A stretch of 27,523 nucleotides of DNA from a virus. The stretch lies in the IMG/VR virus record IMGVR_UViG_3300042293_000824, positions 1 through 27,523 of that record; one strand, written 5' to 3'. The notes below the pieces were generated by a model, which had not been told where the DNA came from, ran no database searches, and worked only from the letters and a program-made list of their open reading frames with translations. The position numbers and the translations under genes were made by a program. Below are positions 11,087 to 18,964 of the stretch, one piece after another (position 1 is the stretch's first letter; every line of letters starts with the position of its first letter).

Positions 11087-11721
11087 TTCCAACTCACCAT
11101 TTTAAATCTTTCCTTAGGTACACCAAAGTATTTACATTTCCAATCACTTTGAGCAAAAAAGTCTAAATGATACCATTCATCTTTATGCTTAAGTATTTCT
11201 TTAGCAGCATTATCCCAATCTATAGTTGCAAACTCTGCTTGTACTAACAATTTACAGGCTTGCACTTCTTCACAATCAAACCCATCATATTCCCAATGTA
11301 ATACTTCAAAGCAATTGCCGTGCCTATCAACATAATCCATAGAGAAATCTAATCCCCATTTTGGACGTAATGATATAACTTTATGCACTAAAGGTAATTG
11401 TTTTGCCCAATATGTTAGTTCAGCTAATGCTTCACCTTCATACCCTTTTCGTTCAAATAACAAACTATGGTTTAGAACTGCACCTTCTATCTTAGGATAT
11501 TGTGTAAACCAATCTTCTTTTAATGCTGAACGATGTGGTCTATGTTTTTTATCTTTTTGCCTATTACTATAAGCATAATGTCTTTCCAATTCAGTTAGAT
11601 CATAACCATTTTGGTCAAACAGTTCCACATCTTCCGGTGTGGGTGTGTATAATATTTTATCAATGGGTTTAGACCAATAACCATTTGTGTTAAAAGAATT
11701 ATTGGTTAATTCAATTTTCAT
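11083..11721 (-). CDS. Conserved phage protein of unknown function (212 aa)
   Basis: A 212-residue soluble protein beginning MKIELTNNSFNTNGYWSKPI, rich in aromatic and charged residues, with RHYAYSNRQKDKKHRPHRSA, WAKQLPLVHKVISLRPKWGL and an acidic stretch EYDGFDCEEVQACKLLVQ. It ends with KCKYFGVPKERFKMVSWK. I recall close relatives in other large phages, always unannotated. The C-terminal half looks like an alpha/beta enzyme fold but no catalytic motif is apparent. It sits between a zinc-binding small protein and dCMP deaminase, so a link to nucleotide metabolism is possible by context only. Confidence 0.75.
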   Translation of the reverse strand: MKIELTNNSFNTNGYWSKPIDKILYTPTPEDVELFDQNGYDLTELERHYAYSNRQKDKKHRPHRSALKEDWFTQYPKIEGAVLNHSLLFERKGYEGEALAELTYWAKQLPLVHKVISLRPKWGLDFSMDYVDRHGNCFEVLHWEYDGFDCEEVQACKLLVQAEFATIDWDNAAKEILKHKDEWYHLDFFAQSDWKCKYFGVPKERFKMVSWK

Positions 11722-11887
11722 CCCATTTTCCTTCAGGGCATTTTGCTCCAGGTATCATAGTCTTTGCCCATATAGAGCATCCACATTTATCGCACACCTT
11801 AGCACCAATGATAGTAGTAAGATGTTCACACTTGTCGCAAATTTCTCTGCGTTTTAATGTGAAACTTATTTCATTATTACTATTCAT
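11711..11887 (-). CDS. DUF6171-like cysteine-rich small protein (58 aa)
   Basis: Cysteines at C17/C20 (CDKC), C32/C35/C37 (CDKCGC) and C50 make a likely zinc-binding domain. The sequence REICDKCEHL ... CDKCGCSIWAKTMIPGAKCP then EGKW matches the pattern I associate with DUF6171 (RxxIC..C...C..CGC...K......CP.GKW). Function unknown. It overlaps the next gene by 11 nt and follows the previous gene by 1 nt. Confidence 0.75.
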   Translation of the reverse strand: MNSNNEISFTLKRREICDKCEHLTTIIGAKVCDKCGCSIWAKTMIPGAKCPEGKWDEN

Positions 11888-11888
11888 T

Positions 11889-12290
11889 TTATTTTATAAT
11901 AGGTCCGCCTGTTATCCACAGTTCACAACTTCTAGTACCCGCACATTTAAAATGTAGTAAATTGCAATATCCTAAATCTGCAGATTCTCTAGTTTTCTCT
12001 GCTTCATATGCCTCTTTACCCATGCCGCCTTCTATACATTTATACATTGCGTCAGTTATATTGAACGCAGCGCAATTAGCACATTGCATAGTCTTGGCCG
12101 TTTTTTCACTAATACCCCATTGCTTAGCAGAAACTTTCCAGTAGTCTCCTGGTTCATCTGGATTAGCTGGTCCATAATGATGTTTATCTATAGCTATTTG
12201 TCTATTCTTAACATTGATGTCTAAATTTTGAGTAGCTATAGGGCATCCGTTTTTAGATGCCTCCGATAATAGTTCTTTAAAAGTTTTCAT
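11889..12290 (-). CDS. Conserved phage cysteine-rich protein (133 aa)
   Basis: The start at 12290 (MKTFKELLSEASKNG) makes an ATGA overlap with the nrdB stop. It has the conserved phage pattern QNLDINVKNRQIAIDKHHYG, then CANCAAF, and a C-terminal GYCNLLHFKCAGTRSC before WITGGPI. The cysteines are likely metal ligands. This family recurs in T4-like phages of aquatic hosts; I know of no proven function. The N-terminal TFKELLSEA resembles the start of several phage structural proteins, so a virion role is possible. Transcribed with nrdB. Confidence 0.75.
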   Translation of the reverse strand: MKTFKELLSEASKNGCPIATQNLDINVKNRQIAIDKHHYGPANPDEPGDYWKVSAKQWGISEKTAKTMQCANCAAFNITDAMYKCIEGGMGKEAYEAEKTRESADLGYCNLLHFKCAGTRSCELWITGGPIIK

Positions 12291-13279
12291 TTTTGTTTTG
12301 CCCAAACATCTTCCCAGTTACCTGTATGTGCTGCCTTAGCATAATCGGTTGCTCTATTCTCAAAGAAGTTAGTGTGAATAGGTGCATTAATCATTTCTTC
12401 AACCCAAGGTAGCGGATTCTTTTTAACCTTCATGATTCCCTTAAGACCAAGACTAATAAGGCGACGATCAGTAATATAACGGATATACTGTTTGACATCT
12501 GCAGCATTTAAATTTTCCATAGGACCCATGGCAAATGCCAAATCAATAAAGCGTTCTTCGAGTAAGACCATTTGCTCAGCAATTGTATACAATTCACCTT
12601 TGAGTTCATCGTTCCAAATTTCGGGATTCTCTTGTATATATGTTCTGAATAATTTGATCATGGCCTCACAATGCTGAGTCTCATCCACAATAGACCAAGT
12701 AACAATTTGTCCCATGCCCTTCATTTTACCATGACGAGGAAAATTCAACAACATAATAAAAGAACTAAACAACTGCATACCTTCTGTAAATGCCGAGAAA
12801 ATAGCAATATGTTTTGCTGTGTTTTCTTTTGTAGAGTTCTGTTGTGATATATCCAAGACATAATCATGCTTGGCTTTCATTTCTTCATAAGCCAAGAACT
12901 CATTATACATTGTCTCAGGCAATCCTAATGTCTCAATTAAATGGGAATATGCTGCAATATGCAGAGCTTCACGCGCCGCAAAGCCCAATAACATCATTCG
13001 CACTTCAGGCTGTGGAAAGTATGGTAAGTAGTTATTAACATACCCACCTGCAACATCAATATCACCTTGAGTAAAAAATCTAAAGATGTGTGTGAGAAAT
13101 TGTTTTTCTTCAGCAGTTAGTTTCTTTTTCCAATCCTTAACATCTTCTACCATTGGTACTTCAGTATGAAGCCAATGTGATTGCTCATGCTTCAACCATG
13201 CATCATATGCCCATGGATAATTAAATGGCTTAAATGAATCTCGGGTATCTGTAAGATTCGATTTTGTTTTTTTAATCAT
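12287..13279 (-). CDS. nrdB: Ribonucleoside-diphosphate reductase, small subunit
   Basis: A 330-residue class I ribonucleotide reductase beta subunit that holds the di-iron/tyrosyl radical cofactor. Ligands by alignment to the E. coli protein: D73 (TQGDID), E104 and H107 (AAREALH), E166 (TEGMQLF), E200 and H203 (DETQHCE). The radical tyrosine is Y111 (ALHIAAYSHL), so it is of the conventional tyrosyl type. It is shorter at the N-terminus than the E. coli protein (376). It partners with NrdA, which is separated from it only by the thioredoxin gene. No Shine-Dalgarno stands out before the start, which lies 8 nt inside the thioredoxin gene, so translation is probably coupled. Confidence 0.96.
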   Translation of the reverse strand: MIKKTKSNLTDTRDSFKPFNYPWAYDAWLKHEQSHWLHTEVPMVEDVKDWKKKLTAEEKQFLTHIFRFFTQGDIDVAGGYVNNYLPYFPQPEVRMMLLGFAAREALHIAAYSHLIETLGLPETMYNEFLAYEEMKAKHDYVLDISQQNSTKENTAKHIAIFSAFTEGMQLFSSFIMLLNFPRHGKMKGMGQIVTWSIVDETQHCEAMIKLFRTYIQENPEIWNDELKGELYTIAEQMVLLEERFIDLAFAMGPMENLNAADVKQYIRYITDRRLISLGLKGIMKVKKNPLPWVEEMINAPIHTNFFENRATDYAKAAHTGNWEDVWAKQK

Positions 13280-13526
13280 TGAGGAACTCTTCTACTAAAT
13301 TTTTTGCTCTAACGCCTACTAGTCTACCAGCAACATTGCCATTTTCATCTATCTTAACAAGTGTAGGTACACTTCTAATTCCAAATTCAATTGCAACTTC
13401 TTGATGCACATCAATGTCCACCACTTCAATAGGAATATTCATAGTAGTATTAACTTCTTCAAGTATACTGGCCATTGCTTTACATGGTTGGCACCATGAT
13501 GCTGTAAATCTTATTACTTTTTTCAT
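13272..13526 (-). CDS. Thioredoxin
   Basis: An 84-residue thioredoxin-fold protein with the active site TASWCQPCKAM (C12, C15) and the cis-proline motif SVPTLV (P54). It is shorter than E. coli thioredoxin (109) and closer to phage NrdH-like reductants. Lying between nrdA and nrdB, it is the probable electron donor to the ribonucleotide reductase, reducing the C-terminal CxxC of NrdA. An AAGGAT ribosome-binding site precedes the ATG, which starts 2 nt after the nrdA stop. Confidence 0.93.
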   Translation of the reverse strand: MKKVIRFTASWCQPCKAMASILEEVNTTMNIPIEVVDIDVHQEVAIEFGIRSVPTLVKIDENGNVAGRLVGVRAKNLVEEFLND

Positions 13527-13528
13527 TT

Positions 13529-15340
13529 TTATCCTTCACACGCTAAACAAATGTCTTCGGTTGCTAATGCTTTCAAGTCAATCTCTTCCATGACTTGTCG
13601 CTCTATTTTCTTTGATATCTTATCTGCTTTACCAATCTTTTCACTACGGCAATAGTACAATGTCTTTAGGCCTTGTTTCCATGCTTGAAAGTGAACCGCA
13701 TGAATATATTTAATATTGCTATCTGGTCTAAAGAATAGATTAACAGATTGTGCTTGATCTATATATTGCTGTCTGTCTGCAGAATGTTGTACTACCCAAC
13801 GCTGGTCAATTTCCATAGATGTTTTAAATACATCTTTGGTCCAATCATCCATCCAGGTAAGGTGTTGCACCGAACCATCATTGGCAATAATGCTTGACCA
13901 AATTTCATTGTAATCATCTTGATTAACTATATCACCTTCGCCTGAAAGATGTTTTTCAATAACTCTATTCAACCATTTATTTTTGTTGAGCATTGATCCC
14001 GATAAAGTATCTTGTCTATATGCGTTCGCACGAAGCGGCTCAATAGAAGGGGAAGTATTACCCATAATAATAGAAGAAGAAGCGTTTGGAGCAATAGCAA
14101 GCATATGAGAGAAGCGGCGTCCAGTACCTGTCGCATCAGGTGCTTCACCTCGTTCTTTACCCAACTGAATGTTAGCATTATCTAGTTCCTTACGAATGTG
14201 TCCAAATATCTTATGGTTCAATCCGGTTGCCGATGCTGATTCCCACGGGAGGTTGTTCTTTTGTAAAAGAGCATGCCAACCGAGAGCACCAATACCAATA
14301 GACCGTTCGCGGCTAGCGCTAAATCGTGCGCGCGATATGCTGTCAGGAGCATTATCAATGAAATACTGCAAGACGTTATCGAGCATCTCCGCAACGTCCC
14401 GAAGAAAAAGTTTGTCATCTTTCCAATCATCATAATACTCCAAGTTCAAAGAAGATAAGCAACATACCGCAGTACGATCTTTATCCGTTGGTAAAATAAT
14501 TTCACTGCACAAATTAGATTGTTTAATACTCAGTCCCAACTTCTTTTGGAACTCCGGCATAGCTCTATTGCTACTGTCAATAAAATGTAAATAAGGCTCG
14601 CCCGTTTGCATGCGCATATCTAAAATACGTTGCCACAATTCTCTTGCTGATATTTTATCTTTGACTTCGCCGTTATGTGGATCTTTCAATTCCCAAGTAT
14701 CATCCATCTCAGGATCAATCATAGCACGCTCGATTAGGTGCATAAAGTCATCGGTGATATTGATACCGTGATGCAAATTCAAACAACGCATATTGGGATC
14801 GCCCGTTGGCTTTCTCATCTCTAAAAAGATAAGAATATCGGGATGAGATATATCAAGATAAGCAGCATAAGACCCCCGCCTTGTCCGCCCCTGTCTGTAT
14901 GCCAAACTACTAGCGTCATAAGTACGAAGATGAGGCATAACCCCAACGCTTTTATCATCTGAAGATCGAATGCCAATTCCAATTCCAACTCCTCCGCCCA
15001 TCATGGACAACCAGTTTACTTCGGCCAAACAATCGACCAACCCTTCTGCACTATCATGTAGATAAGGTAGAAAACATGATATAGGAAGGCCACGCTTACT
15101 ACGCCCAAAGCTGAGAATAGGAGTAGAATATGACAACCAATGTCTACTGCTATATTCATACAACCTTTGCGAATGTTTTACATTAGTCCCGAACGTCTTG
15201 GAAACATAGGCAAACCTTTCCTGAGGAGACACTTCATCCTCTTTCATGTAGCTTTCTTTTAATCTCTTAATACCTAACTCGTCGAATAGACTATCTCTAG
15301 TATAATCGACTTTAATCCCATGCACAATTTCTTGCGTCAT
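13529..15340 (-). CDS. nrdA: Ribonucleoside-diphosphate reductase, large subunit
   Basis: A 603-residue class I alpha subunit that reduces NDPs to dNDPs. Visible key residues: C89 (PISCFLP) and C293/C294 (AVCCLSSLNL) as the redox pair region, N276, C278 and E280 (SNLCSEI) as the radical and catalytic triad, the YY pair at 562-563 (TLYYCRSE) for radical transfer, and C598/C601 (CLACEG) as the re-reduction site. The start at 15340 is set by a GGAG site 5 nt upstream; an ATG 19 codons earlier overlaps the o-spanin gene. At 603 residues it is about 150 shorter than T4 or E. coli NrdA because the N-terminal ATP-cone is absent, so dATP inhibition at that site is not expected. Confidence 0.96.
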   Translation of the reverse strand: MTQEIVHGIKVDYTRDSLFDELGIKRLKESYMKEDEVSPQERFAYVSKTFGTNVKHSQRLYEYSSRHWLSYSTPILSFGRSKRGLPISCFLPYLHDSAEGLVDCLAEVNWLSMMGGGVGIGIGIRSSDDKSVGVMPHLRTYDASSLAYRQGRTRRGSYAAYLDISHPDILIFLEMRKPTGDPNMRCLNLHHGINITDDFMHLIERAMIDPEMDDTWELKDPHNGEVKDKISARELWQRILDMRMQTGEPYLHFIDSSNRAMPEFQKKLGLSIKQSNLCSEIILPTDKDRTAVCCLSSLNLEYYDDWKDDKLFLRDVAEMLDNVLQYFIDNAPDSISRARFSASRERSIGIGALGWHALLQKNNLPWESASATGLNHKIFGHIRKELDNANIQLGKERGEAPDATGTGRRFSHMLAIAPNASSSIIMGNTSPSIEPLRANAYRQDTLSGSMLNKNKWLNRVIEKHLSGEGDIVNQDDYNEIWSSIIANDGSVQHLTWMDDWTKDVFKTSMEIDQRWVVQHSADRQQYIDQAQSVNLFFRPDSNIKYIHAVHFQAWKQGLKTLYYCRSEKIGKADKISKKIERQVMEEIDLKALATEDICLACEG

Positions 15341-15354
15341 CTTTACTCCAATTT

Positions 15355-15609
15355 TTATTTTACTGTTTCGAATATTTTCTTTTGTATCTGATACCATTCA
15401 ATCCACGCATCCAATTTCACTCCACATTCGTAGTATGTGGTATAATTTAATGTGACAGTCTTTGCAACATCACTCAATTTTGCGTCATCTTTTAATTGTG
15501 CTAGGTCAGGGCACTTAACCATGATTGCTTCCGGTGCTTCAGGAAATTTGGCAACAACTGGCACTGCCTTGCATCCTGTTAGTAACAATAATAGTAATAG
15601 GTATCTCAT
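15355..15609 (-). CDS. Outer-membrane spanin lipoprotein (o-spanin, Rz1-like)
   Basis: An 84-residue lipoprotein: a leucine-rich signal (RYLLLLLLL) and lipobox LTGC with C13 as the lipidated residue. The mature part has a short proline-containing segment (FPEAPEAI), one cysteine pair candidate (C34, C62) and an aromatic helical end. It overlaps the i-spanin gene by 4 nt (ATGA). It should sit in the outer membrane and join the i-spanin across the periplasm to fuse the membranes in the last step of lysis. A Gram-negative host is implied. Confidence 0.85.
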   Translation of the reverse strand: MRYLLLLLLLTGCKAVPVVAKFPEAPEAIMVKCPDLAQLKDDAKLSDVAKTVTLNYTTYYECGVKLDAWIEWYQIQKKIFETVK

Positions 15610-16031
15610 TCTCTTTTCGCCGCTTTGTTGTGAGTATCGATTACTTCTTTAGGTATGATGCAAGAATTATCATACTTAACTATTTCTCGATCTATATATC
15701 TCACAATGTCTTCGCCTTTTTCACGAATAACTTTTTCTTGTACTACAACCTTTTGTTGAATCTTAATAGTTTCTTTTTTGCCCGCAACTTCAGCTGCAGC
15801 AACTTTTGCTTCCATTTCTTTTACCTTGGCGACCCATTGCTCTTCATTGGCAAGCCCGCCTTCAAAGTAAATACCAAATGTGAATACTACAAATCCAATT
15901 ATTCTCATTGGGATATAATACTTATCCACAAATGGAATCTTCTTTAATACCATACTGCCAAGAACAGCAAGCAATCCTGCTATAACAATAGCATGAAAGA
16001 AAGCATTAGGTAATAGAGATAGATACCACAT
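15606..16031 (-). CDS. Inner-membrane spanin (i-spanin, Rz-like)
   Basis: A 141-residue protein with hydrophobic segments at about 10-30 and 42-57 and a long charged coiled coil at about 62-112 (VAKVKEMEAKVAAAEVAGKK and following), then IVKYDNSCIIPKEVIDTHN and KAAKRE. The C-terminal CxxP...N.AA end is typical of Rz-type proteins. Two membrane segments instead of the usual one are somewhat unusual. It partners the overlapping o-spanin gene. Neither holin nor endolysin is recognised next to it; the spanins are placed between thyX and nrdA. Confidence 0.82.
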   Translation of the reverse strand: MWYLSLLPNAFFHAIVIAGLLAVLGSMVLKKIPFVDKYYIPMRIIGFVVFTFGIYFEGGLANEEQWVAKVKEMEAKVAAAEVAGKKETIKIQQKVVVQEKVIREKGEDIVRYIDREIVKYDNSCIIPKEVIDTHNKAAKRE

Positions 16032-16055
16032 TTTTATTTGGGAAGTTTGTAATTA

Positions 16056-16745
16056 TCACTTGGGTTCATTTATCAAGTCTTTAGTCATTGGGAATATTTC
16101 CGCAATAACTTCAGCACAAGCCAGAGCAATCTCAGCATGTTCTTTCTGAGTTCCATTGCCGGCTCTTAGCATTATATAGTGGATGTAACTTCTTAAGGTT
16201 CCATTCATATAGAGTCTACTTACTGTCAATCCCTCAGGCAGCACTGCTCTTGCTTGTTCTTTGGCAATGCCTTTAGAAACAGCCCAAGTATACACGTCTC
16301 GAGTCTTATTAATTAGATCTCGTTGTAGATTCTGCCACTGATAAGCAATTTGTCGTTGTTCATCATTTTGCAAATCTATATCAACAGAATTTTGACGATT
16401 CTTTGTATCTTGTAAGCGTGCGTCACGAATAACAAAATCTAAATCCTGTGTAGGATCCGCATATCGTTGACTAAACTCTTGAAATGAAAAACTTCTATGA
16501 CGAAGAATTTGCCTGGCAATATCTCTTGTTGTTTCAATCTCAACACAAACAGAAACCATTTCAAGCGGTGACCAGTGCTGATGCTTAATCAAATACTTAA
16601 TCAACTTCTCGGATGTTTCTGTGTTATATTGATTTGCGGGATTTGAAACTCTCGCACAAAACGCTACTAGGTCCTGTACATCATACAATCCATCCGACAC
16701 CAATTCGCGTGTGGGTTTGCTGTAACTAATTAATTTCACCTTCAT
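16056..16745 (-). CDS. thyX: Flavin-dependent thymidylate synthase
   Basis: A 229-residue FAD- and NADPH-dependent enzyme that methylates dUMP to dTMP using methylene-tetrahydrofolate. The signature RHR-x7-S is complete: R82, H83, R84, then S92, followed by R94-Y95 (ILRHRSFSFQEFSQRY). The C-terminal dUMP-binding region appears as ARAVLPEGLTVSRLYMNGTL. Length fits the family. The ribosome-binding site is AAGGTG. It uses dUMP made by the dCMP deaminase encoded downstream, so the two define a self-contained dTTP route in the same operon. Confidence 0.96.
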   Translation of the reverse strand: MKVKLISYSKPTRELVSDGLYDVQDLVAFCARVSNPANQYNTETSEKLIKYLIKHQHWSPLEMVSVCVEIETTRDIARQILRHRSFSFQEFSQRYADPTQDLDFVIRDARLQDTKNRQNSVDIDLQNDEQRQIAYQWQNLQRDLINKTRDVYTWAVSKGIAKEQARAVLPEGLTVSRLYMNGTLRSYIHYIMLRAGNGTQKEHAEIALACAEVIAEIFPMTKDLINEPK

Positions 16746-16746
16746 G

Positions 16747-17763
16747 CTAACACCTTTTCCATGCAGTAAATTTCATTTTTGCTTCTAGACCATTATATAT
16801 GTTCTTGGAAATAATCTTTGCTGGGTCTTTATCCGCTAGTATCATATCATTAATATCTTTTTCTTGTAGAGTTTGTGGCCAGATAACAACATTATAATTG
16901 CTATTTACCGCTTTGTCTATAATTTTTGAGACTTCTTTATTTCTAGGTTGATTGTCAAATATAACAACCAACTTGTCTTTTGGTATGCCTAAAGTATCAA
17001 GTTTACCAAATGCTGTACCTGCAACAGCAATACAATTATCAATGAACAAACTATCAATAGGGCCTTCAACCACATATATCTTTTTATTACGATTAACTTT
17101 ATCAAGACCAAATATAAATGGTCGGTCTTCCGATATCTTAATAGTAACATAGCGCAATGATTCGCCACGCAATGCTCTACAAGTAACACCGGTTAATACG
17201 CCTTCAGCATCATAAAAAGGAATAACAAGTCTTGGTTCATCGGTCTTTAATGTACCTTTATACTTGTCAGATAATTGCTCGATCTTTCTAATGTCATCGA
17301 TATAATATAATCCATCAAACTTTTCTCTTGGGATTTTTCTATCAAGGCAAAATTTAACTGCTTCATTATCATCCGGTAATTTATCTAAACGATTAAGCAA
17401 CTCATCAAGAATGTTTTTCTTTTCAAATACAGGGGCTGCCATTTTAAATGCAGGCTCGGCTTTTTGATGAGGCTTATTCATTGGCATGCCTTCGCTATAA
17501 CGCTCTAAGACATATTGACTGTACTGCAATGAATCTAATTGTTTTAAGAATGTACCAAAATGCATTGAAACATTACAGTTGTGACACTTGTAAAACAATT
17601 CATTTTTTACTGCATAGAAGTAGCCGCGGGTTTTATTCTTCTTAACTGAAGAATCACCGCAGATAACACATCGGCAATTATATAAACGGTCATTCTTTTG
17701 TTTGAACAACGGTAAACGATTACTGATTAGTTTAAGATATTTAAGATCAACGAATAAAGACAT
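16747..17763 (-). CDS. DNA primase, T4 gp61-like
   Basis: A 338-residue primase close in length to T4 gp61 (342). The N-terminal zinc finger is C32/C35 (CVIC) and C60/C63 (CHNC). The Toprim catalytic domain shows VVEGPIDSLF with E233 and D237, then VVIFDNQPRN with D270, and EKDINDMI near 304. It makes RNA primers for lagging-strand synthesis with a gp41-type helicase, which is not in this window. It is the first gene of a long unit; its promoter overlaps a terminator hairpin just before the ATG. The GGAG ribosome-binding site lies inside the hairpin's loop and 3' arm. Confidence 0.9.
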   Translation of the reverse strand: MSLFVDLKYLKLISNRLPLFKQKNDRLYNCRCVICGDSSVKKNKTRGYFYAVKNELFYKCHNCNVSMHFGTFLKQLDSLQYSQYVLERYSEGMPMNKPHQKAEPAFKMAAPVFEKKNILDELLNRLDKLPDDNEAVKFCLDRKIPREKFDGLYYIDDIRKIEQLSDKYKGTLKTDEPRLVIPFYDAEGVLTGVTCRALRGESLRYVTIKISEDRPFIFGLDKVNRNKKIYVVEGPIDSLFIDNCIAVAGTAFGKLDTLGIPKDKLVVIFDNQPRNKEVSKIIDKAVNSNYNVVIWPQTLQEKDINDMILADKDPAKIISKNIYNGLEAKMKFTAWKRC

Positions 17764-17785
17764 AAAAAGGCTCCAGGAGAGCCTT
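17764..17785 (-). terminator. Intrinsic terminator upstream of primase
   Basis: Minus-strand hairpin AAGGCTC (17779-17785), loop TCCTG, GAGCCTT (17767-17773), then T-rich to the primase ATG. Seven paired bases and a U-run make a credible intrinsic terminator for transcripts arriving from the structural genes upstream. Confidence 0.7.
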
Positions 17786-17814
17786 ATTATAATATAGCTA
17801 GGCTATAAGGTCAA
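17786..17814 (-). promoter_or_regulatory. Promoter of the primase/nucleotide operon
   Basis: Minus strand TTGACC (17809-17814), 17 bp, TATAAT (17786-17791). The predicted start (about 17779) lies inside the terminator hairpin, so new transcripts lack its 5' arm and escape termination. The -35 overlaps the end of the 17811-18116 gene. Confidence 0.78.
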
Positions 17815-18116
17815 TTAAAAAGATGAGCTATTTTATCAATATGGCCAGATAGGAAGCCAATTACGGCTAACCCACCCCATGCCATATAAGTCCATTTATC
17901 TTTTATTTTTTCAATAGATTCGATTTTGTCGTTTAATGCGGTATGCTGAGAGCAAGAAGCATCGTACATCTTATCGAGTTTAGCGCTAAGATCATCACGT
18001 GTTTTATCCAAACAGTCGTGCATCTCCTTAACATCAGCTTTTAAAGTATCCATTTTTTCATTGATACCCTCAACCCGGGTCTCTAAGACTCCGATTCTTT
18101 CTTGCGAAGTAGCCAT
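17811..18116 (-). CDS. Coiled-coil protein with C-terminal membrane anchor (XhlA-like, possible holin)
   Basis: A 101-residue protein with a heptad-patterned coiled coil at about 5-72 (ERIGVLETRVEGINEKMDTL and following) and one transmembrane helix at about 76-92 (TYMAWGGLAVIGFL). This layout matches XhlA-type proteins encoded by phage and prophage lysis cassettes. A holin or holin-accessory role is possible and is supported only by architecture and by the spanins 2 kb away. It shares one base with the preceding gene (TAATG). Alternatives are an internal head protein or a membrane sensor. Confidence 0.7.
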   Translation of the reverse strand: MATSQERIGVLETRVEGINEKMDTLKADVKEMHDCLDKTRDDLSAKLDKMYDASCSQHTALNDKIESIEKIKDKWTYMAWGGLAVIGFLSGHIDKIAHLFN

Positions 18117-18409
18117 TATTTTTTCTTCTTGGCTCGTGGAGTAGAAGATTTAACTTTAGCAACAGTTTGTGCAACTGCTTCTTTGGCGTCGTCTAAATCA
18201 ACTTTACCATCTTTGTTGATATCTAATACGGTTGCAACTGTTACAGGCTCAGGTGCTTTTTCCTCAACAGGCTCAGGTGCTTTTTCAGCAACAGGAGTAT
18301 CCGCGACAACCGCTGTTTCTTTCAAATCAGTAGTGCCAGTCTTAAAAAATCTCACGTAGCCATAATATAAAATTGCAACGATTGCAGCTAACCCTAAAAA
18401 TATTTCCAT
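18116..18409 (-). CDS. Membrane-anchored EF-hand protein
   Basis: A 97-residue protein. Residues 1-20 (MEIFLGLAAIVAILYYGYVR) are one transmembrane helix. A proline/glutamate-rich spacer with a duplicated KAPEPV element follows. Then comes a complete EF-hand calcium loop D63-I-N-K-D-G-K-V-D-L-D-D74, with acidic or polar residues at positions 1, 3, 5, 9 and 12. The tail is basic (SSTPRAKKKK). The helix after the loop is DAKEAVAQTVAKVK, as in dockerin-like EF hands. Calcium binding is a strong inference; the role is unknown. A GGAG ribosome-binding site is present. It lies between two genes with TAATG overlaps, so it is co-translated with both. Confidence 0.8.
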   Translation of the reverse strand: MEIFLGLAAIVAILYYGYVRFFKTGTTDLKETAVVADTPVAEKAPEPVEEKAPEPVTVATVLDINKDGKVDLDDAKEAVAQTVAKVKSSTPRAKKKK

Positions 18410-18963
18410 TATTTTCTCCTAATAATACTGTTTTTATTTGTCCAACGTTTCTGTGCTTTTTTGCTAACAGGTGGTTCGCCGGTCAAACCCTTTATACCTA
18501 AAGTAACTGCGGCATTGTTTGCAGGTGCTGCTGCCGCCATTCCTTCGCCTTCTTCACTAAATTGTTTAAATGTAAACAACTTTTTCTCATACAGGAATTC
18601 TTCAACAATCATCATTTCAGATTGTAATTCCTCGTTTAATTTATTTATATACTGTGTTTCTAGGTCAATTGGCTCAATGTTTTGATCCAAATTTTCTTTA
18701 ATAAGAGCATAGGCTGCAGCTAAAGACAACAATTTTTTGTTATCTATGGGCACTTTTTCAATGATTTTCTTCAATCTAAAAACTAAGCGATGCAATAAAG
18801 TATATGCATCTCTTTCGTTGACAGAATTTAAATCCTGCATTCTTTTTAACTCTTTGCCCTTTGCATCAATGATACCTAATTTATAAGCATCTGTTTGATC
18901 AAATGGTGTTACCAAGAGTTTTAAAATTCTATATGCGATAATGGAATCTACAAATTTTCCCAT
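18409..18963 (-). CDS. Conserved phage protein of unknown function (184 aa)
   Basis: A 184-residue helical protein starting MGKFVDSIIAYRILKLLVTP, with LHRLVFRLKKIIEKVP, a LSLAAAYALIKENLDQ helix and a flexible Ala/Gly/Pro-rich C-terminal tail ending KSIIRRK-like basic residues. I recall this N-terminal pattern in other T4-like phages of aquatic bacteria, next to a relative of the following gene. A head- or tail-associated structural role is possible; there is no direct evidence. It starts 1 nt after the preceding stop. Confidence 0.75.
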   Translation of the reverse strand: MGKFVDSIIAYRILKLLVTPFDQTDAYKLGIIDAKGKELKRMQDLNSVNERDAYTLLHRLVFRLKKIIEKVPIDNKKLLSLAAAYALIKENLDQNIEPIDLETQYINKLNEELQSEMMIVEEFLYEKKLFTFKQFSEEGEGMAAAAPANNAAVTLGIKGLTGEPPVSKKAQKRWTNKNSIIRRK

Positions 18964-18964
18964 T

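Noticed and set aside
15341-15397. A longer NrdA starting at 15397
   Set aside because: It would overlap the o-spanin gene, the extra 19 residues match no NrdA, and the ATG at 15340 has a GGAG ribosome-binding site.
18642-18649. Third TATAAATA late promoter on the minus strand
   Set aside because: It lies inside the coding sequence of the 184-residue protein, more than 200 nt from the next gene; a chance match in AT-rich DNA is likely.
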